Positions 26,301-40,086 of a stretch of DNA of 64,000 nt are shown piece by piece; the first letter of the stretch is position 1; every line of letters begins with the position of its first letter. The position numbers and the translations under genes were made by a program. The notes below the pieces were generated by a model, which did no database searches, had not been told where the DNA came from, and saw only the letters and a list, made by a program, of their open reading frames with translations. This stretch comes from Macquaria australasica (lineage: Eukaryota; Chordata; Actinopteri; Centrarchiformes; Percichthyidae): positions 682,001 through 746,000 of the forward strand of contig SEMN01000087.1 in assembly GCA_005408345.1 (NCBI GenBank), in the 5' to 3' direction.

Positions 26301-29300
26301 CAATAATCTGTGAGGACTTAATGAATTTGTCCATTTGTCCCCAGGTGATGTAAGGGCAGAATTATTGCATCACATACATGCTAAAGAAGCAAGTCAAGTG
26401 AAGCACAACAATCATGAGCAATACTCAAAACGCCAACAAGCGCCGGAACCTAATGACCCCACCCCCACCCCCTTCATCTCCCTCTTCATTGCTGTGTTTC
26501 CACGTCGCTCCCCCACCCTGTGATCTGATTCTAATGCCACCACCCCTCCTTCTATGCACAAGCTGAACGACCACTGGGTTTGTTTTTCTCAGGTTTGACT
26601 AACACGGCTGGTCCCTGCAGGTCAGAATGTCTCTTGTGATAAATTTCCCCCGAGCTGAACCACCTGTGACTGCCAGGTCTCGCCGCTCCCACCGACAATC
26701 CCCCATCGCTCCGACCGTTGTCCCTGACTGTTTACAACCAGTAATTATGAGGGTTTAACTATGTGTCCGTGGGAGAAAGAGAGAAACAGGGAGGGAGACC
26801 AATTTGTGAGGCTGCATACAATGTAAACAAATGGTCACTTAGAAATGCTGATATATATGTTTATTTTACATGCAATGTCTAACTTTGCAGCTGTGTTGAA
26901 CTGTTTGTAGATGTCAATAAGTGGGAATTGGGATGTGAAATTGCTTTAATGTATCTGTTGGGACTCTGTAGCTAATGAAGCCCAGTGAAAGCAAATACAC
27001 GTCTAGTAGCTGATCCCTGTGTTATGTTTCCATAAACCTCTGAGGAATCAATTTAAATGAATTTCCCATATCTGATCGTTAGAATAAGTGTTTATAATAA
27101 GATGGGCCAAAAAAAAAAAAATTAAAAAAACCCAGGTGAGGAGAAAAAAAACAACTAATTAATTTGACTTTTCTGCTTGACCTATACGTGAACTTGCTTG
27201 ACCTCATCCCTTAATTATGTTCTTACCATTAATCAAAGTAATTCAGTAAAGCCTGTGACAAATAAGGCTTCAGAAAAATGATTTCATGCCTACGTAATTA
27301 CAAAGTAATATTGAGTTTAACCAGATCTTGGTGGACTCCCTTCCTTAATTGAGTTAATCCAGGGCGTAAATACTACGGCATCGACATTGGTGGGTTATTG
27401 TTCGGAGATAGCTTAGATAATTGAGAGCTTATCTTGGTCCCCACCCGTTTCCCTCAAAGGTTGGATCTGGGCTCTACTGTGCTTCCTGTTACTGAAGATT
27501 GGATCTACTTTTCTCGGGCAACTCTGATTAACAGGCAAATAACAAATTGTTTCTGGCTGTTTTCAAAGGAGTCAATTACTTCTCTGCGTCTGCTGCAGCT
27601 GATGCTGCCTCGCCCCCTTCGTTTGCCCCGTGGTCTTGTTAATGCTTACAGGTTCACTGCTTACCTGTATGCGCAAGCTAGTGCCTGGACGTCAAAACAA
27701 AACGACTCAATGATTCCCTACAGTGCTGCTAACACTACCAATGTAACAGCTTTAATGGTGGAGGAAAATAGACCCAGGTTGAAGCAGTTCTGCCTTGTGC
27801 CATTACATTATTGTCCGCGGATGTCCAGTATGTCAGACCAATAATGCTACTGTGTGTAATGGTTCCTTAACTTATATTAAAGCATTTTGAGACAGCTGGG
27901 AAATAACCTGCCATAAAAAAAGATAATGAACCATTACCAAGAAAAGCATCCAACTTCTGCCCTCTTTTCCACATTACTTATAATCTATTCGCTACAGTTG
28001 CCATCACAAAACATATATATGAGTATAAGGTGAATAATATATACTGTAGTAGATAGATAAAACACACAGTGGAAGTCGGCAGAGGCAACAGTATTAACTG
28101 AGGCAACAGCAGATGAAGATATCACAGTAGCATCAAATCGTAGAAGAAATATTATCAACATTGAGACACAGCTGATAGTTAAATGTGTTCAAATGACCGG
28201 CCTCTATAAGTTAAACAGAATAAAACATTGGTTAAACGGCTCAGATTTAACTGCGCAGCACATTTTAGCCGTCTTTGTTAATTATTCATGAAGCACAGTT
28301 AGAAAGAACACAAAATAGCGCGTCTCGAATAAATGTGTTTCCGTCTCTAAATAATTTAGACCTCCGCAGCTACAAAAGTGCTTTAAGTGTGTGAATTAAT
28401 GCGATAATCAAGACAACTGATGAGAGAGCTCGTTTTAGACTAACTAATAATCTAACTGATTTAAAACATTTCTGTCTGCCGTCATTAGGGATTCCTCCCA
28501 TAAGCTACAAATAAATGAGGAGGGTTGTGATGGTCACATTGGTAATTTTGTAGAAGGTGGCGGGCATATTTTTCACAGCAAATGAGGGGGTTGTGGCACA
28601 CGAGGTCCTCGGTTTGATATGCAAATCAACTTCATCTGTGGCAAATCTTTCTGTGGCGACAGCCCGGTGGCTGCAGATGTTGAACTTGATTCATTGTGGC
28701 AAATGCATGACAAAGGGTTGGCTCACTCAAAGCTATGCTAATCAGCATCAGCACTTCCAAACCTCTCCTGAGGGCCGCGATGGCAGGATTTCTACAGTAT
28801 ATAGTCAGTGTGTATCGGTGAATCCCAGTGTGTATGTGTGTGTTTCATCATTGTCACGACGTTTTAATCAAAGATTCCCCACTCAGCTGTGGGGCAACCA
28901 ACGAAAAAATATTTCTATTTTGACTCATAGTTAAGCTCATTAGTAACAGTCTTAAACCGTGTATGCAGGATTTGATGGATGGTGCTCTGAAGCTACAATA
29001 CAACAGATGAAGCGATGATCTGTGAACAAAGAGTCTGTAGGATTTACATTGTAATACACACATGCTATTTCTGTTAGGCCCCCAAAAAGGGGATTAAAAT
29101 ACTCAAGGAGCCATATCACAATGTTTTTCAATAAGGCTGAGCACGCAACGCAGTGATGAATGAGAATGACATTATCCGTACTATGGTTAGGGATCAGCAT
29201 AATTATTCTGTGTCCAGGTGAAATGTGTACAGAGCGGTATCTCATCCAAACATGTCCTGAATGTCACTGAGATGAGGTGTTTAATTGAGCTCCTGTCAGC

Positions 29301-29729
29301 GCGGCCCAGAAGAGCGATAGAGTCCAGAAGAGTCGATTCTCAGCTCCTGCATATCAATCACCAAGTCATGTAAATGCTGTCAACTTTTTCCTATTAAATA
29401 TTCTCATGAATGCTTCACAGGTCAACACATCGCAAACCCTCAATAAAAAACCCAGAATTGGAGGGCTGCACCCACTTTTCATGGACCGCAGGTTCACCAA
29501 TTTAAATTTAAGACTTTAAAAGACCTTTTTAATATCGCATTGAATACAATTCAATACCAGTTTGACAGTCATACAGACCAAAGTCTGAAAGTATGATGGA
29601 AAACCAGTAGAGCTGATATGGCCGATAATTATGTATTATTATATCACTTTTTTGTAATTCCCAGCAGGATATAACAAAGATTCCTAATGATATAGAAGTT
29701 TAACCCAACATGGACCTGGATACATGCTA
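26301..29729. other. Gene-free stretch, possible non-coding conserved blocks
   Basis: Blocks at 27300-27480, 28250-28500 and 29270-29430 are free of recognised repeats and rich in homeodomain-type sites (TTAATTATTCATGAA, CATATCAATCACC). They may be enhancers in a large intron or gene desert. No coding exon is seen. Confidence 0.35.
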
Positions 29730-29930
29730 CACACACAGGTGGTAAGTATCAATACCATAATTACTTAAGTAAAAGTGCAAAAGTATTATCCTCAAAACAT
29801 ACTTAAAGTACAAAAAGTAAAAGTACTCATTATATAAAATGTCCCATTTCAGAAAAATGTACAGCTATTTTGCTATTAATCTGTATGCAATAGAATAAAC
29901 ATTTTTAATCGCCTTTATTTGTTTAACATT
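29730..29930. mobile_element. hAT-like MITE, family A, copy 3 (truncated)
   Basis: The left end is eroded (AGGTGGTAAGTATC). It continues ACTTAAGTAAAAGTGC and AAAAGTAAAAGTACTCATTA, then loses similarity; the right half is missing. Confidence 0.65.
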
Positions 29931-30639
29931 CTGTATGTACGCTATATTACTAGCTTGCTCACCAAACAGCTATGAACTGGAGATGAAAATATATCTCCAA
30001 ATATGCAAATAACTCTCGAAGTCAGCGTAGTCCTTAAACGTTAAAAACAAATATACTCTCACAGTTTGATGACAGTAACTACAGCAGCCCTCTCTCCAGT
30101 GTGTACAGTAGATTATTGTAGCAGAGTGCTACTCTTCAGATCTGAAAGCAAATGAAGGCAGAGGATCAATGGTGTCTTTGATCTATTCTCTTGGTTTTAG
30201 AAGGAGAGAGAGAGACGAAGAAGAAGAAAGGGTCCGCTTTCAAAGTTGGAACCTAAAGGAGCATTTGAATGTTGTATATTTTCTTTTAAATGTTTTTAAT
30301 GCATTATGTAAAGTCTTTTTCTATGAAATGTACAATACAAAATCACCTTTACGGATCTTAAAAACTGCTGGCAAAAACGGTCTTGTAAATTTTTATTTTG
30401 AGTGACACACTTTTAAAGCGCTTGAAAGTCCAACATGAATATAATTTTAGACAGTATTAACAATTTATTAGCTCCATCACAACATGTCTTGATAGCCTTA
30501 TTGCATACCAGCCGTACCTATTGTGTAATACATAAAGAAAGCAAACCAAATAAACATCAGATTATATTATTCACAATGCCTGATGAAACAATACTATTGG
30601 CTCATGCATCCGCATAAACTTGATTTTCATTCTATTGTA

Positions 30640-31085
30640 TATTACTGAGAAACTTAGTATTTTATGTACTCATAACGGTCAGAAAGTTGAGTGTGGAAGG
30701 GGAGGGACCACCAACGTATGAAAATGGCGGCCGCGGTTGCGATTGTTACGGCTAAAAGTAAAAGCACGTTCATTTTTCATTCATTTTTAATATAACTGAA
30801 TTGAAGTCAAGTGAGCAAACAAGCTGTCAGATATTTCGGCGTGCGGCAGTCGCTGTAAAATGTGCTCTGTCTGGTTGCAATCCGCTATTTAAAAGAAGAA
30901 GAAGAAGACGCGGTCAATGGTTGCGATCGTCATTTCCAGTAACCGCACAACAGCAGTATTTGATTTGAGACAACACTACCCTGTCAAAATTAGCGCACTA
31001 CACAAGTCAGTACATAGTGTACACAGAATACTGCATGTAAGTGTACTAACAGAAGTATACGATTTGAGACACAGCATCAGTCTTG
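30640..31085. repeat. Probable interspersed repeat with GC-rich core
   Basis: The core AAAATGGCGGCCGCGGTTGC followed downstream by ATACGATTTGAGACACAGCA resembles sequence I associate with a common teleost repeat. The CpG-rich core could be mistaken for a promoter. Boundaries and class are unsure. Confidence 0.4.
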
Positions 31086-31639
31086 TTTTATAGTTGTAAT
31101 ATAATTACACTATTGTTGTATTTCAATAGTTTGCAGTGGGATTGGATGGACCTATGGGATAACACAATATTTGTGACATTTATATAAGATATTTTAGCCA
31201 TATATCATCTTGTCACTCCTGCTTGTTCAGGTTACTCTTCTAGCCTGAGGTTTGGGAGATGGTGCTGTTTCTGCTCTGTGCTGTTCTGGCAACTGCAGTG
31301 TGTTTACAAGCCACAGTCAACCAAAAACTACTCAGTATGGGAGAAATGACTGAATCGTCATTGTGAATCATTCCTGCTTGCAGGTGGGTGTCTGGTCAGC
31401 TGTTTACCATCGGGTGGTGAGTTGGATCAGATGGGGAGGCTGCCAGACAGATTCTGTGGAAAAATGTAGCCGTTGAGTTCCTGGTGGAGGAGTGTTTGGA
31501 ATTATTTCAACTCTTAAATGGATGCATTAATGGCTGAGTGGAAGGATGGATGAGTGAATAAGTGGATAGATTAGTTGAGGGATGGAAGATTACATTTGTC
31601 TTATTCTTTTAGTGGCGTGACTCTGGGGCAGGCAGTGTT

Positions 31640-32120
31640 GACCACTTTGATCCAGACTGAAGTATCACAACAACTATTTAATGGGTTGCCACGAAATTTT
31701 GTACAGACATTCGTGGTCCCCAGAGAATGAAGATTACTGACTTTGGTTATCCCCTGATCTTTCCTGTAGCACAACCATGAGGTTGATATTTTGTTTTTTA
31801 ATGAAATGTCTATTGGATGGCTTGCCATGAAATTTGGTACACACATTGATGTTCCCCTCAGGATGAATTGTAATAACTTTAGTGATCACCTGACTTTTCA
31901 TCTAGCACCATCATCAGCTCAAAACCTTAATTTGTCCAATAGCTGCCGTACTTTGTGTTTAATGCTAATTAGCAACTGTTAGCAGGCTAACACGCTAGAC
32001 TAATATGTTGAACATGGTAAACATTCCTGCATCAGCATGTTAGCAGTGTCACTGTGAGCATTTTAGCATGCATTCAGCTCAAGGCCACATCAAAATTACA
32101 GTACATCCATAATGTTTAGT
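31640..32120 (+). repeat. Interspersed repeat (family D), copy 1
   Basis: It begins CACTTTGATCCAGACTGAAG and contains two tandem similar segments around GGTTGCCACGAAATTTTGTA and GGCTTGCCATGAAATTTGGT. It then runs into a tail rich in GCTAAC/TTAGC motifs. Copies are at 45615-46170, 47905-48325 (reverse) and a fragment at 38719-38770. Confidence 0.8.
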
Positions 32121-32302
32121 TACATCAGTAGGCAGAACATTTTTTTTTGGTCTTTCTCAACAAAAGTCTGGCTTCAAGAAACTGCAACTTTTCCTTAAAC
32201 TTAATTTGATATTATTGTCCTGTATTTCGGTATATCCTGTCATGTTCTACTGTATGCTGTGTATTAGCCTTGTTTGAGAATAAGTACTCCAGTTTACCCA
32301 TC

Positions 32303-32869
32303 TTAAGGAGAAACTCCGGTATTTTTAAACCTGCGCCCTATTTTTTTACAAATTTTGGGGTCAAAATGACTAATACTTACCAAAGATTTTGGAATTGGTC
32401 CAGTAGATCGCCTCTGCCGGCATCAACGAACGGGCTGCAATGGCTGCAACGCAATCATTGCGGGCAATTGCGCCCATGAAAAGTACGGCCACTAAAAGAT
32501 TGTTATTCAAAGAGTCTGACAAAAACTTCTCTCCAACTCTGACTCACGTTTCCACCGTTGTCTTCCTGCAACAACTCAAGACTGGAGCGAGACTTTTCCT
32601 TGTGCGAGACTTTCTGTTTCTGGTTAAACAAAAAGGATCTTAACTCTCTAACGAAACGGTCTGTCTCTCTAGGGATCCTTTCCATAATGTTGTCAGACAC
32701 TTAGAATAACAGTCTGAGCCTGTCATTGGCAAAAACAAGCACATACTTTTCACGGGCGCAATTGCCCACAAGGATTACGTTTGCGCCCGTTTGGTAAGTA
32801 TTAGTCATTTCGACCCTAAAATTTGTAAAAATAGGGCCCAGGTTTAAAAATACCGGGGTTTCCCTTTAA
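32303..32869. mobile_element. Fold-back MITE with about 80-bp inverted ends and TTAA flanks
   Basis: The left arm starts TTAAGGAGAAACTCCGGTAT; the right arm read in reverse starts TTAAAGGGAAACCCCGGTAT. The two arms stay alignable for about 80 bp (through ATGACTAATACTTACCAAA). Both ends carry TTAA, so a piggyBac-like origin is likely. No coding capacity is seen. Confidence 0.82.
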
Positions 32870-34170
32870 GTACAAAATGACTGTACTGATTATCCCCCAA
32901 ATCTTCCTATTAAAGCCTTGTATACTGTGGCTGTTGATACAGAGGCTTCTTCTTCTCTTCTTTATGAGGCCCAAAAAGCCCACCCGAAGGACCAACTGCC
33001 CCAGGCTACTTTTTTATGCTCTGATAGGTTTTTTTTTTAGTAATTTGAGACATTAATAACCTTGCATTGAGCAGGTGCAGAAACACAGAGCCCGGAGATG
33101 ACAGAGTAAATTAGCTTGTTTTCATTCCACAGGAGGAAATGTCATCTAGTCACCACGGCAACTGAACCCAGGGATGCACACAGGCTTAAGAAACTAAAGT
33201 CGATGGGTTATATGAGCAAACGGAAAACTTTAATGTTGGATCAGCAATGTGTCAGAAACATGAAGTATTACTGTCATAAAGAAAGCATTGTTTAATTGAA
33301 CTATAAACTTATGAACAGTAAGTTTGAAAATATAGAGATGTTTTTAGTGAAATTCTCCCTCCTGCCAAATGTCTGATTCATCCAACAAATTGTGTGTAAG
33401 TGAGTGAATCGAATAGCTCGTGTATCCTTTCAAGCATATTCTTAAGTGCTACAAGAACAATTTAGAGATTTAGCAGCCCTCTGAGGAATAAAAAGACATT
33501 ATACCTGTGCTAAACATGGGCAAAGCTAATCAGTTTGTCTGTGTTGAGGAGAGTAAGAACCCCCAGAGTTCTTACTATCCTTTTTTTACCTGATATATTC
33601 TCCCTAACCTCAGCTTCCCCGAGCATGAAATCATTCGGGCAGAATGATAGGATGTTTGGCTGTGGAGCAGTAGCGTGAGATTTGTTTCTGTGCAGACAAA
33701 CACAGCCTTGACTGTTGTCTCAGCAACTGAGAACACTTTCAGTTTCAATTTCAAAGTGTGCAAGGCAGAAAATAATCACACAAGAAACAAACAGGTTCAG
33801 CAACTCACCTAACTGCCTTGGATATCTTAACGTTAGTAAAATAAGGGATAACACATACAGCATTAAGCTTGGCCAGCTTACCGGTATGGCTAATGTTAGC
33901 TAGCATTAACATTTGCTACTTTCTTGGAATATAATGTCTTTTATAAAAACTGAGGAGAGAAGGCATCCACTAATATGCTTAAATGCCATATGCTGTTTAG
34001 TGACCCACCTAGTTTATTGGTTATGCAACATTATACAAAGGTTAATAGAGACAGAGCACATTTAAGTCCCGCCCACAGCGGAGGGGAAAACAATTCATCG
34101 CTCTCCATTGACTTTGTATTGTGTGAAGGTGCCTCCTTGTACCTTCGGTCTGTTAGCAAACAACAGAAAC
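32870..34170. other. Gene-free stretch
   Basis: No gene or clear transposon is recognised. The last 130 bases probably belong to the repeat that carries the THAP relic. Confidence 0.45.
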
Positions 34171-34360
34171 AAGCCTAAAAGCTGCTGTGTGGTGGGATGC
34201 ACTACCAACAGGGTAAAGAACCCAGAACTAAGTTTTTATAAGCTGCCAAACCGAAAAACTGAGCTTTTAAGACGACAAAAGTGGATCCAGACGTGAGGCG
34301 TCAGCAGGAAGAATGGGAACACTGTGGGATCCTGACACTCAGTGTGTCCACGTGTGCAGC
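34171..34360 (+). pseudogene. THAP zinc-finger domain relic
   Basis: The frame KPKSCCVVGCTTNRVKNPEL then SFYKLPNRKTE...RRQKWIQ matches the C2CH THAP pattern (CX2-4C, with the FYKLP block). The usual start MPKSC is lost because ATG has become AAG. A TGA follows RRQKWIQT. The expected VCSxHF motif appears as VCSSILS after a frame slip near 34355. It is probably the 5' end of a P-element-like or other DNA transposon gene. It is a dead copy, not THAP3, which lies near KLHL21 in human. Confidence 0.78.
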
Positions 34361-37300
34361 AGCATTTTGTCACTAGTCAGTCAAAGTCCTGACGTCATGC
34401 CCGGGCTAGCCTCTGTCCTGCTAGCTTCTGAAACTCAATGCAATCTCTCTCAGTGCAAACACTCTTCTTTTAGCTGTAATCACTGCTGTCCAAAATCACT
34501 GTTCGCTCAGTCCTGCTGTTGTTGAAAGCACTGACTTCAGACCCCCCCGAGTTTCCACCTTCACTGATGGCCAAGACGGTGATTCAGAGCCAAAAGTTCT
34601 GCACTCCAGCTTTAAACATAAAAGGTTATATTTTCTGTACAAATCTAATATTGATTATTTGATTTGGGAGACTGAACCCTCTTGAACCTTTTTTATGCGA
34701 GATTATTGTGTTCAAGCAGCAATCCAGCAGGCCACCCTTAGCAGCCAGCACTCTTTGTTCCCTAATAATCAGCTGAGGTCGTCTTCTGCCCACCAACGCT
34801 CAGTAATCTCCATCCATAATAACACAGCTGCCTCAGAGATGTGGCAGGAGGCAGGAGCCCCCAAATCTAAGCGCCTTTGGTGAGAAGGAGGCAAAGCCGT
34901 CTCTTCGAAGACAGGCTGCAAGGAACATAAGGCTCTCCAGCCCTCCCAGGGTTTAATGTCTTATTATTTTCCACAGACAGTACCAAAATGAACAGTTTTG
35001 TCAGCAGGGACGCTGCTATGTTGGTGTCACTTCCTCTGTACACGCAGTGAGGGAGCTAACAGGCTACGAAATGAGAGAAAGTGGGCTTTTTTGTTATTAG
35101 CTGCTCATTTAGTTGGCAACTTACATCTGAAGATTATTTGGGAGGGTGCTGGTGAGCGATCAGTCATGTGCTGTAGAATTAAATACGGCTGAGAATTGGA
35201 ATACACAAACATAAAGCCAAATATAGCATTATCCAATTATTTCTTTGAGTCGATGTCACAATCCTGGAGTGTCACCACATCTGTGGCACTGTTCTACTTA
35301 TAACACTTTGACTTGAATTTCTGTTTAGCACATTGTTGGATTAGGGCAGTTTGTTCATTTTAACTAGATGAATCTTGAGGACAGTTAGAATGAATGGTTG
35401 GGATGAAGAATTAATTTCTTTATATTCATTTTAGAGAGCTTTTTTTCCCCTTGGCCCACTGAAAGAGCATGACATCTTTGAGGACAGCTGACTGACTGAT
35501 TAAAGTGGACTCTGAGTGTACAAAATAATTATGTAAGGCAAGATGACTAATGCATACTCCAACACTCTCCATACTTAAAGTCTTGCATGGTCGCAGTGAT
35601 AATGAAAATCAGCTTTTGCACATAAGAGAGTAGTTAACATCTTCTGCTATTTTGTTTGACTGTGCCACTCTGTGCCTTGTAGCCCTGGGCCATCTAGCAC
35701 TCATGCATAGATTGTGTGACAGAATGATTAATTGTGTTGTGTTCAGGGGCAAACTAAACTAGCAGATGGATATGTGAGGAGTCCTCGGCAGTGGGGGAGA
35801 AGTAACTGTTTATAACATGAGTGAAAGAGGGGGCTGGTATAATGATAAATGAAACCACAGAAACATTTCGCTGATGTCTTAGAAAAGCGCTGTCTAGGAA
35901 TCTCCAAACAATATATTTTTCAGAAAGATAAATGACTTCTAATCTTCCATTTAGGTGCATTGATGGCCCCGGTAATGGCAGCATAAACTATCACGGGTCA
36001 CATGCAGTTTGAAAGACTGAGAAGGGATGTCAGGCAATTTTACTGCAAATGCAGAGAGAATAGAGAAGATTTTGCAAATTCCAACTATATTTCTCTTAGT
36101 GTGCACTCAGCAAATGCAGATGTGCCAACAGAGGTAATATCCACAAGTAGTGTCCCACTCACTCGTAGCACATGATTGGATTAGACTGCAGATTATTGTG
36201 TAGGCTGTGAGCGCCAGGCAAGCAGATAACCATGCCTTCAGAAATTATTAATCACAATAAACCAAATCTAAAGTGTTTTCCTCCCCAGTGAATGCATCAG
36301 CAATAGAAAGAAAAAAAAACCTACCTTACATATAAGATGAACTATAATATGCAACTGCAAGCAAAGCACAACCAAGACTGATTATTGGGTGCAGGAAATG
36401 TGCATGTTTGTGAGTTCCTTAGACATCCAGTGCAATTTGTGGTAACCAAACACAAAAAGAAACACATTTCAATCTTCTGCATTTCAATCTCATCACTGAC
36501 AACTGACACGGTTCTATTATTATGCTGTGCAATTTCGTTTTCTTCTGCAATTCACTGGTCAGAATTGCTCAGCAAACAGAAAGATGACATCTGATAACGA
36601 TCAAGACTCACAGATGACTGACCATGAATGTGATGTTATACTTTTCCATTTCGGCTGTAATCTCACCAGGGCATGTAAACATTGGCTGGATGAAAAGAGA
36701 GAACGCTTTAAGAACACAGCCTCAATGTGTAATTCGGCATTAACCATGTATTACATGTGAGTCATGGAAATACTAGCGACAACCAAACGCTTGACACGGG
36801 ATTTTCAGTCTGTGCTGGGACTCTACTGCGCACACACACACACACAGAAACACATAGAGTGATGCCTGATTGAAAGATGCTCTTTATGACGTGGTTCACA
36901 TCACATGAACAGTGTAGCTGGGCTCTTGCAACATGGAACAACAAATAAAATGTTGCTCATGCGGATCACCTTCGAGCACGTGGGAGAAATGGGAACACTG
37001 CTCTACCATGTCTCCATCACAGCATGATAAACATCATGGCAGCTGCAAGACATTAAATCTTAAACACAAACTCTGAGATGTTGGAGAAATTTGTAAAATA
37101 CACATACTGATTTGAGTTATACATGTCAGAGGGTGCAATGGGGGAGTCATCAAGCAGCATTTAAACAAATATTCGATTGATTTCGCCTTTGGGTGCAAGT
37201 CCAAGGAAAGTAATTTAGTTTTTAGATACACCTCTTACTCCACATGAAACAAATGAATTGTCATCAATAAATAAATGGATGCTGGGGTCCCAGTATAACA

Positions 37301-38718
37301 GCATCTTAAATTACCAGTGCATGCTGAATACAAATATTCAGTATCTTAGCTGAAAGTATTCCGCTCTCAGGTGTATTTTGCAGGTGCTGTAGACAATCAT
37401 AAATAACCATGGAAGTTAAAAAAATAATAATAATAATACAATTTTGAATGCATGAATAATAATGACTTTAAAAAAGAATGCATGTAAAAAAGTTTTTAAA
37501 CCTGTATATATCCAGGGAAGGCTTTGCTGACCAAGCATTAGCAGCATCCCGCCTCTCAGTGTGAAACATAAATACAATAAAGATGAGTTTGTTCAATATT
37601 TTATGCCACTACCTCATGTTTTGCTTTTTCCCTCCAACACCCAGATCCACAAATACTACACCCACTTATTCAACAATCCCAGGGTGCCTTATTATCGAGC
37701 CCTTCAAAGCTGTCACCCAATGGAGAGGCACCGCTGTGCAACAATAAATTCGGAATTCAATTAACCAAAGGACATCCTGACCTTTGATAGTGTAGCACAA
37801 CATAAGAAGGTACTTATTATCATGTGTTATATAACTGCGTCCAGGTACAACATGCAAAACTGCGTAAGCAAGTTGTTTTCGAACAGACTTACGGATTCAA
37901 ACTCGTGCAACTTTTCTCCCTTCACCAGCAACCCTGTGTGTTTATCACTTGTCTACCTGGTCTTGCTTTCTCTGTGTTATTCCACTTCACTTCTCTCAAG
38001 CCACCTCTCCGTCTCCATTGAGACACACTTCTTTATCGGGTGTTTCTTTCACTTTCTGTCTCCAGGCAGATGTATTGACATTCAAAGATGCAGTCTGTCA
38101 TATCAATAATTTACACGGCGACTGTGCTGTGCCCTTAAATATATAACAGAGCATGACAACAACAAATGTTCATAATGCATCAGTGTTATATGTTAACTGC
38201 CGTCCAGTCGATTTACTGCTGCACTATGACAGGGTTTTATAAACTGTTTGTCTGATGTTATGCCCGTAGCCAGAAATAATATGGAAATGAGTTGAATGAT
38301 TGAGTGATTGATGTCTGATGAATTATGCTCTTTACAATCAATTTCATACAGTGCAGTGCTTGGAGGTGCCTACAGTTCCATTTGAATTATTTAAATCAAT
38401 CCATCTTTGTGTAAATTCATAAATGTTGTTCATGTTCTAATTTTTAACTGAATAAAGATAAGAATACATTCCAGTCATATTACTAAAAAGACCAAATCTT
38501 TGTCAGGGCAAATGTTTTTGGCCTGGCCATGAGGTACATCAAACAGTTTGATTAATTGAGATATTTAATACTGTGTCTCAATAACCCCACGAGGGGATGG
38601 GTCATGTAAATGACCAGACACGAAAATAAAACCATTCATTCATTCTCTTGTGGTGGACATTAAACGTCTTTCTTGGTGCATATTCTGTAATAATATATTT
38701 ATTGTTAGCAAATGGCAA
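34361..38718. other. Gene-free stretch
   Basis: It begins with the rest of the THAP-bearing repeat (to about 34620, ending in CACTCCAGCTTTAAAC) and contains a short CA run at 36830-36846. A possible plus-strand exon at about 37645-37740 (after CCAACACCCAG) is too weak to call. Confidence 0.4.
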
Positions 38719-38770
38719 TGACCTTCCACCACTTTGGTCCAGACTGAAATATCTCAACAATCAGACACTG
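38719..38770 (+). repeat. Fragment of interspersed repeat family D
   Basis: ACCACTTTGGTCCAGACTGA followed by AATATCTCAACAA is the start of family D; the rest is missing. Confidence 0.7.
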
Positions 38771-40086
38771 TTTTTCAGAGAAATACTGTTAATATTTTGC
38801 ATGAGAGTGCATCTCATCACTTATGTTGCTCCACACATACTTACACAATAGGCCATTAATACGCAGAGACGTGTATCTAACTATAGACCGCAAGATCAAA
38901 CTCAGCCTAGTTATAATGCAAGTGTTCACTAAGTGGCTAATTTACATATCACTAAATCAAAGCACAAAGTACATAACAAAGTTCTTGCGTAGATATTAGC
39001 TGTTACTACATACTTACACCTACTAACTGTAAGGTGTTGTGTAGCTAACGTTAAGACCCAGACCGAAGAGTGAAGGAGGTAATATTAAAGTACACATCTA
39101 ACCTGTGTAATAATGATGTAAACTTGGGAGATTTGAAATTATTTTTCACAAAAATAACACAATATACTTCAAATCCCAAAACATGTCAGTAACGTTCGAC
39201 TAGATAACCAAGTGACATCAGTTACATTAGCATAATCAGCATAATGTTTGCCTCTCTAAACTGCATTAATACTGCTAACTCTGAAACATGTGTTTCACCA
39301 TTTCTGTACATATAAATAATGTGCAGACCTACATTTAAAAAGGTTTGGCATTTAGAAACAATTGGAATTTATGTTACAGTTTATGTTATTAAAGTATTTT
39401 CTAGCATTCTGAGGTTTTATGGTGCAACCCAGTTTGTAACTAGCTAGTAGTTACTTAGATCTTTACACACAAACTTATTGTTAAATAATGTATTTACAAG
39501 TAACTAGTGCAACACAATCCTGAAGTAATAGCATGGAAACTTTAAATTAAAAGCGTTTACATACAGGAGAGTCTACAGTCATAGCTGGTCTGATGTAAAC
39601 AGGCAGGCTGTGTCACTACAAAAATATAATCCCTCTATATTTATAATTTTACAGAAGCAAGGTTTTGTTTACAGCCAGCACAATTTAGTCAGGGATACCT
39701 AGAAACACTATAGTGCCGAGATCATCTTTTTTCCATTGTTATTCCATAATTAATGAGGGAGAAATTATTTTTGTGCTATAGCTCAACAGATGTAAGTGTG
39801 GCTTTAACATAAAAACTATAGAATGTCTCCATCTAGTGACTGAACTGGTGTAAACATGCATGTTTCTTTCTAACATGCCTTGTGTTCATCTCTCACTTGG
39901 GTGTTGTTGGAGCAGTGGTAAAATCTTGGGCTGACAGTAGATTATTTTTCCAAGGTTTTTACAATATTTGTAGCCAATAAGGTGGGACCAGAAATGAGCA
40001 GAATGGTTGTGTTCTGACAGCAGGATCACACATAAGTATGTTTGGTGATCATGTTTGACCGTATCATTGCTCTGGTGAATTAATGA
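38771..40086. other. Gene-free AT-rich stretch
   Basis: I see no gene, RNA or transposon ends here. Confidence 0.5.
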
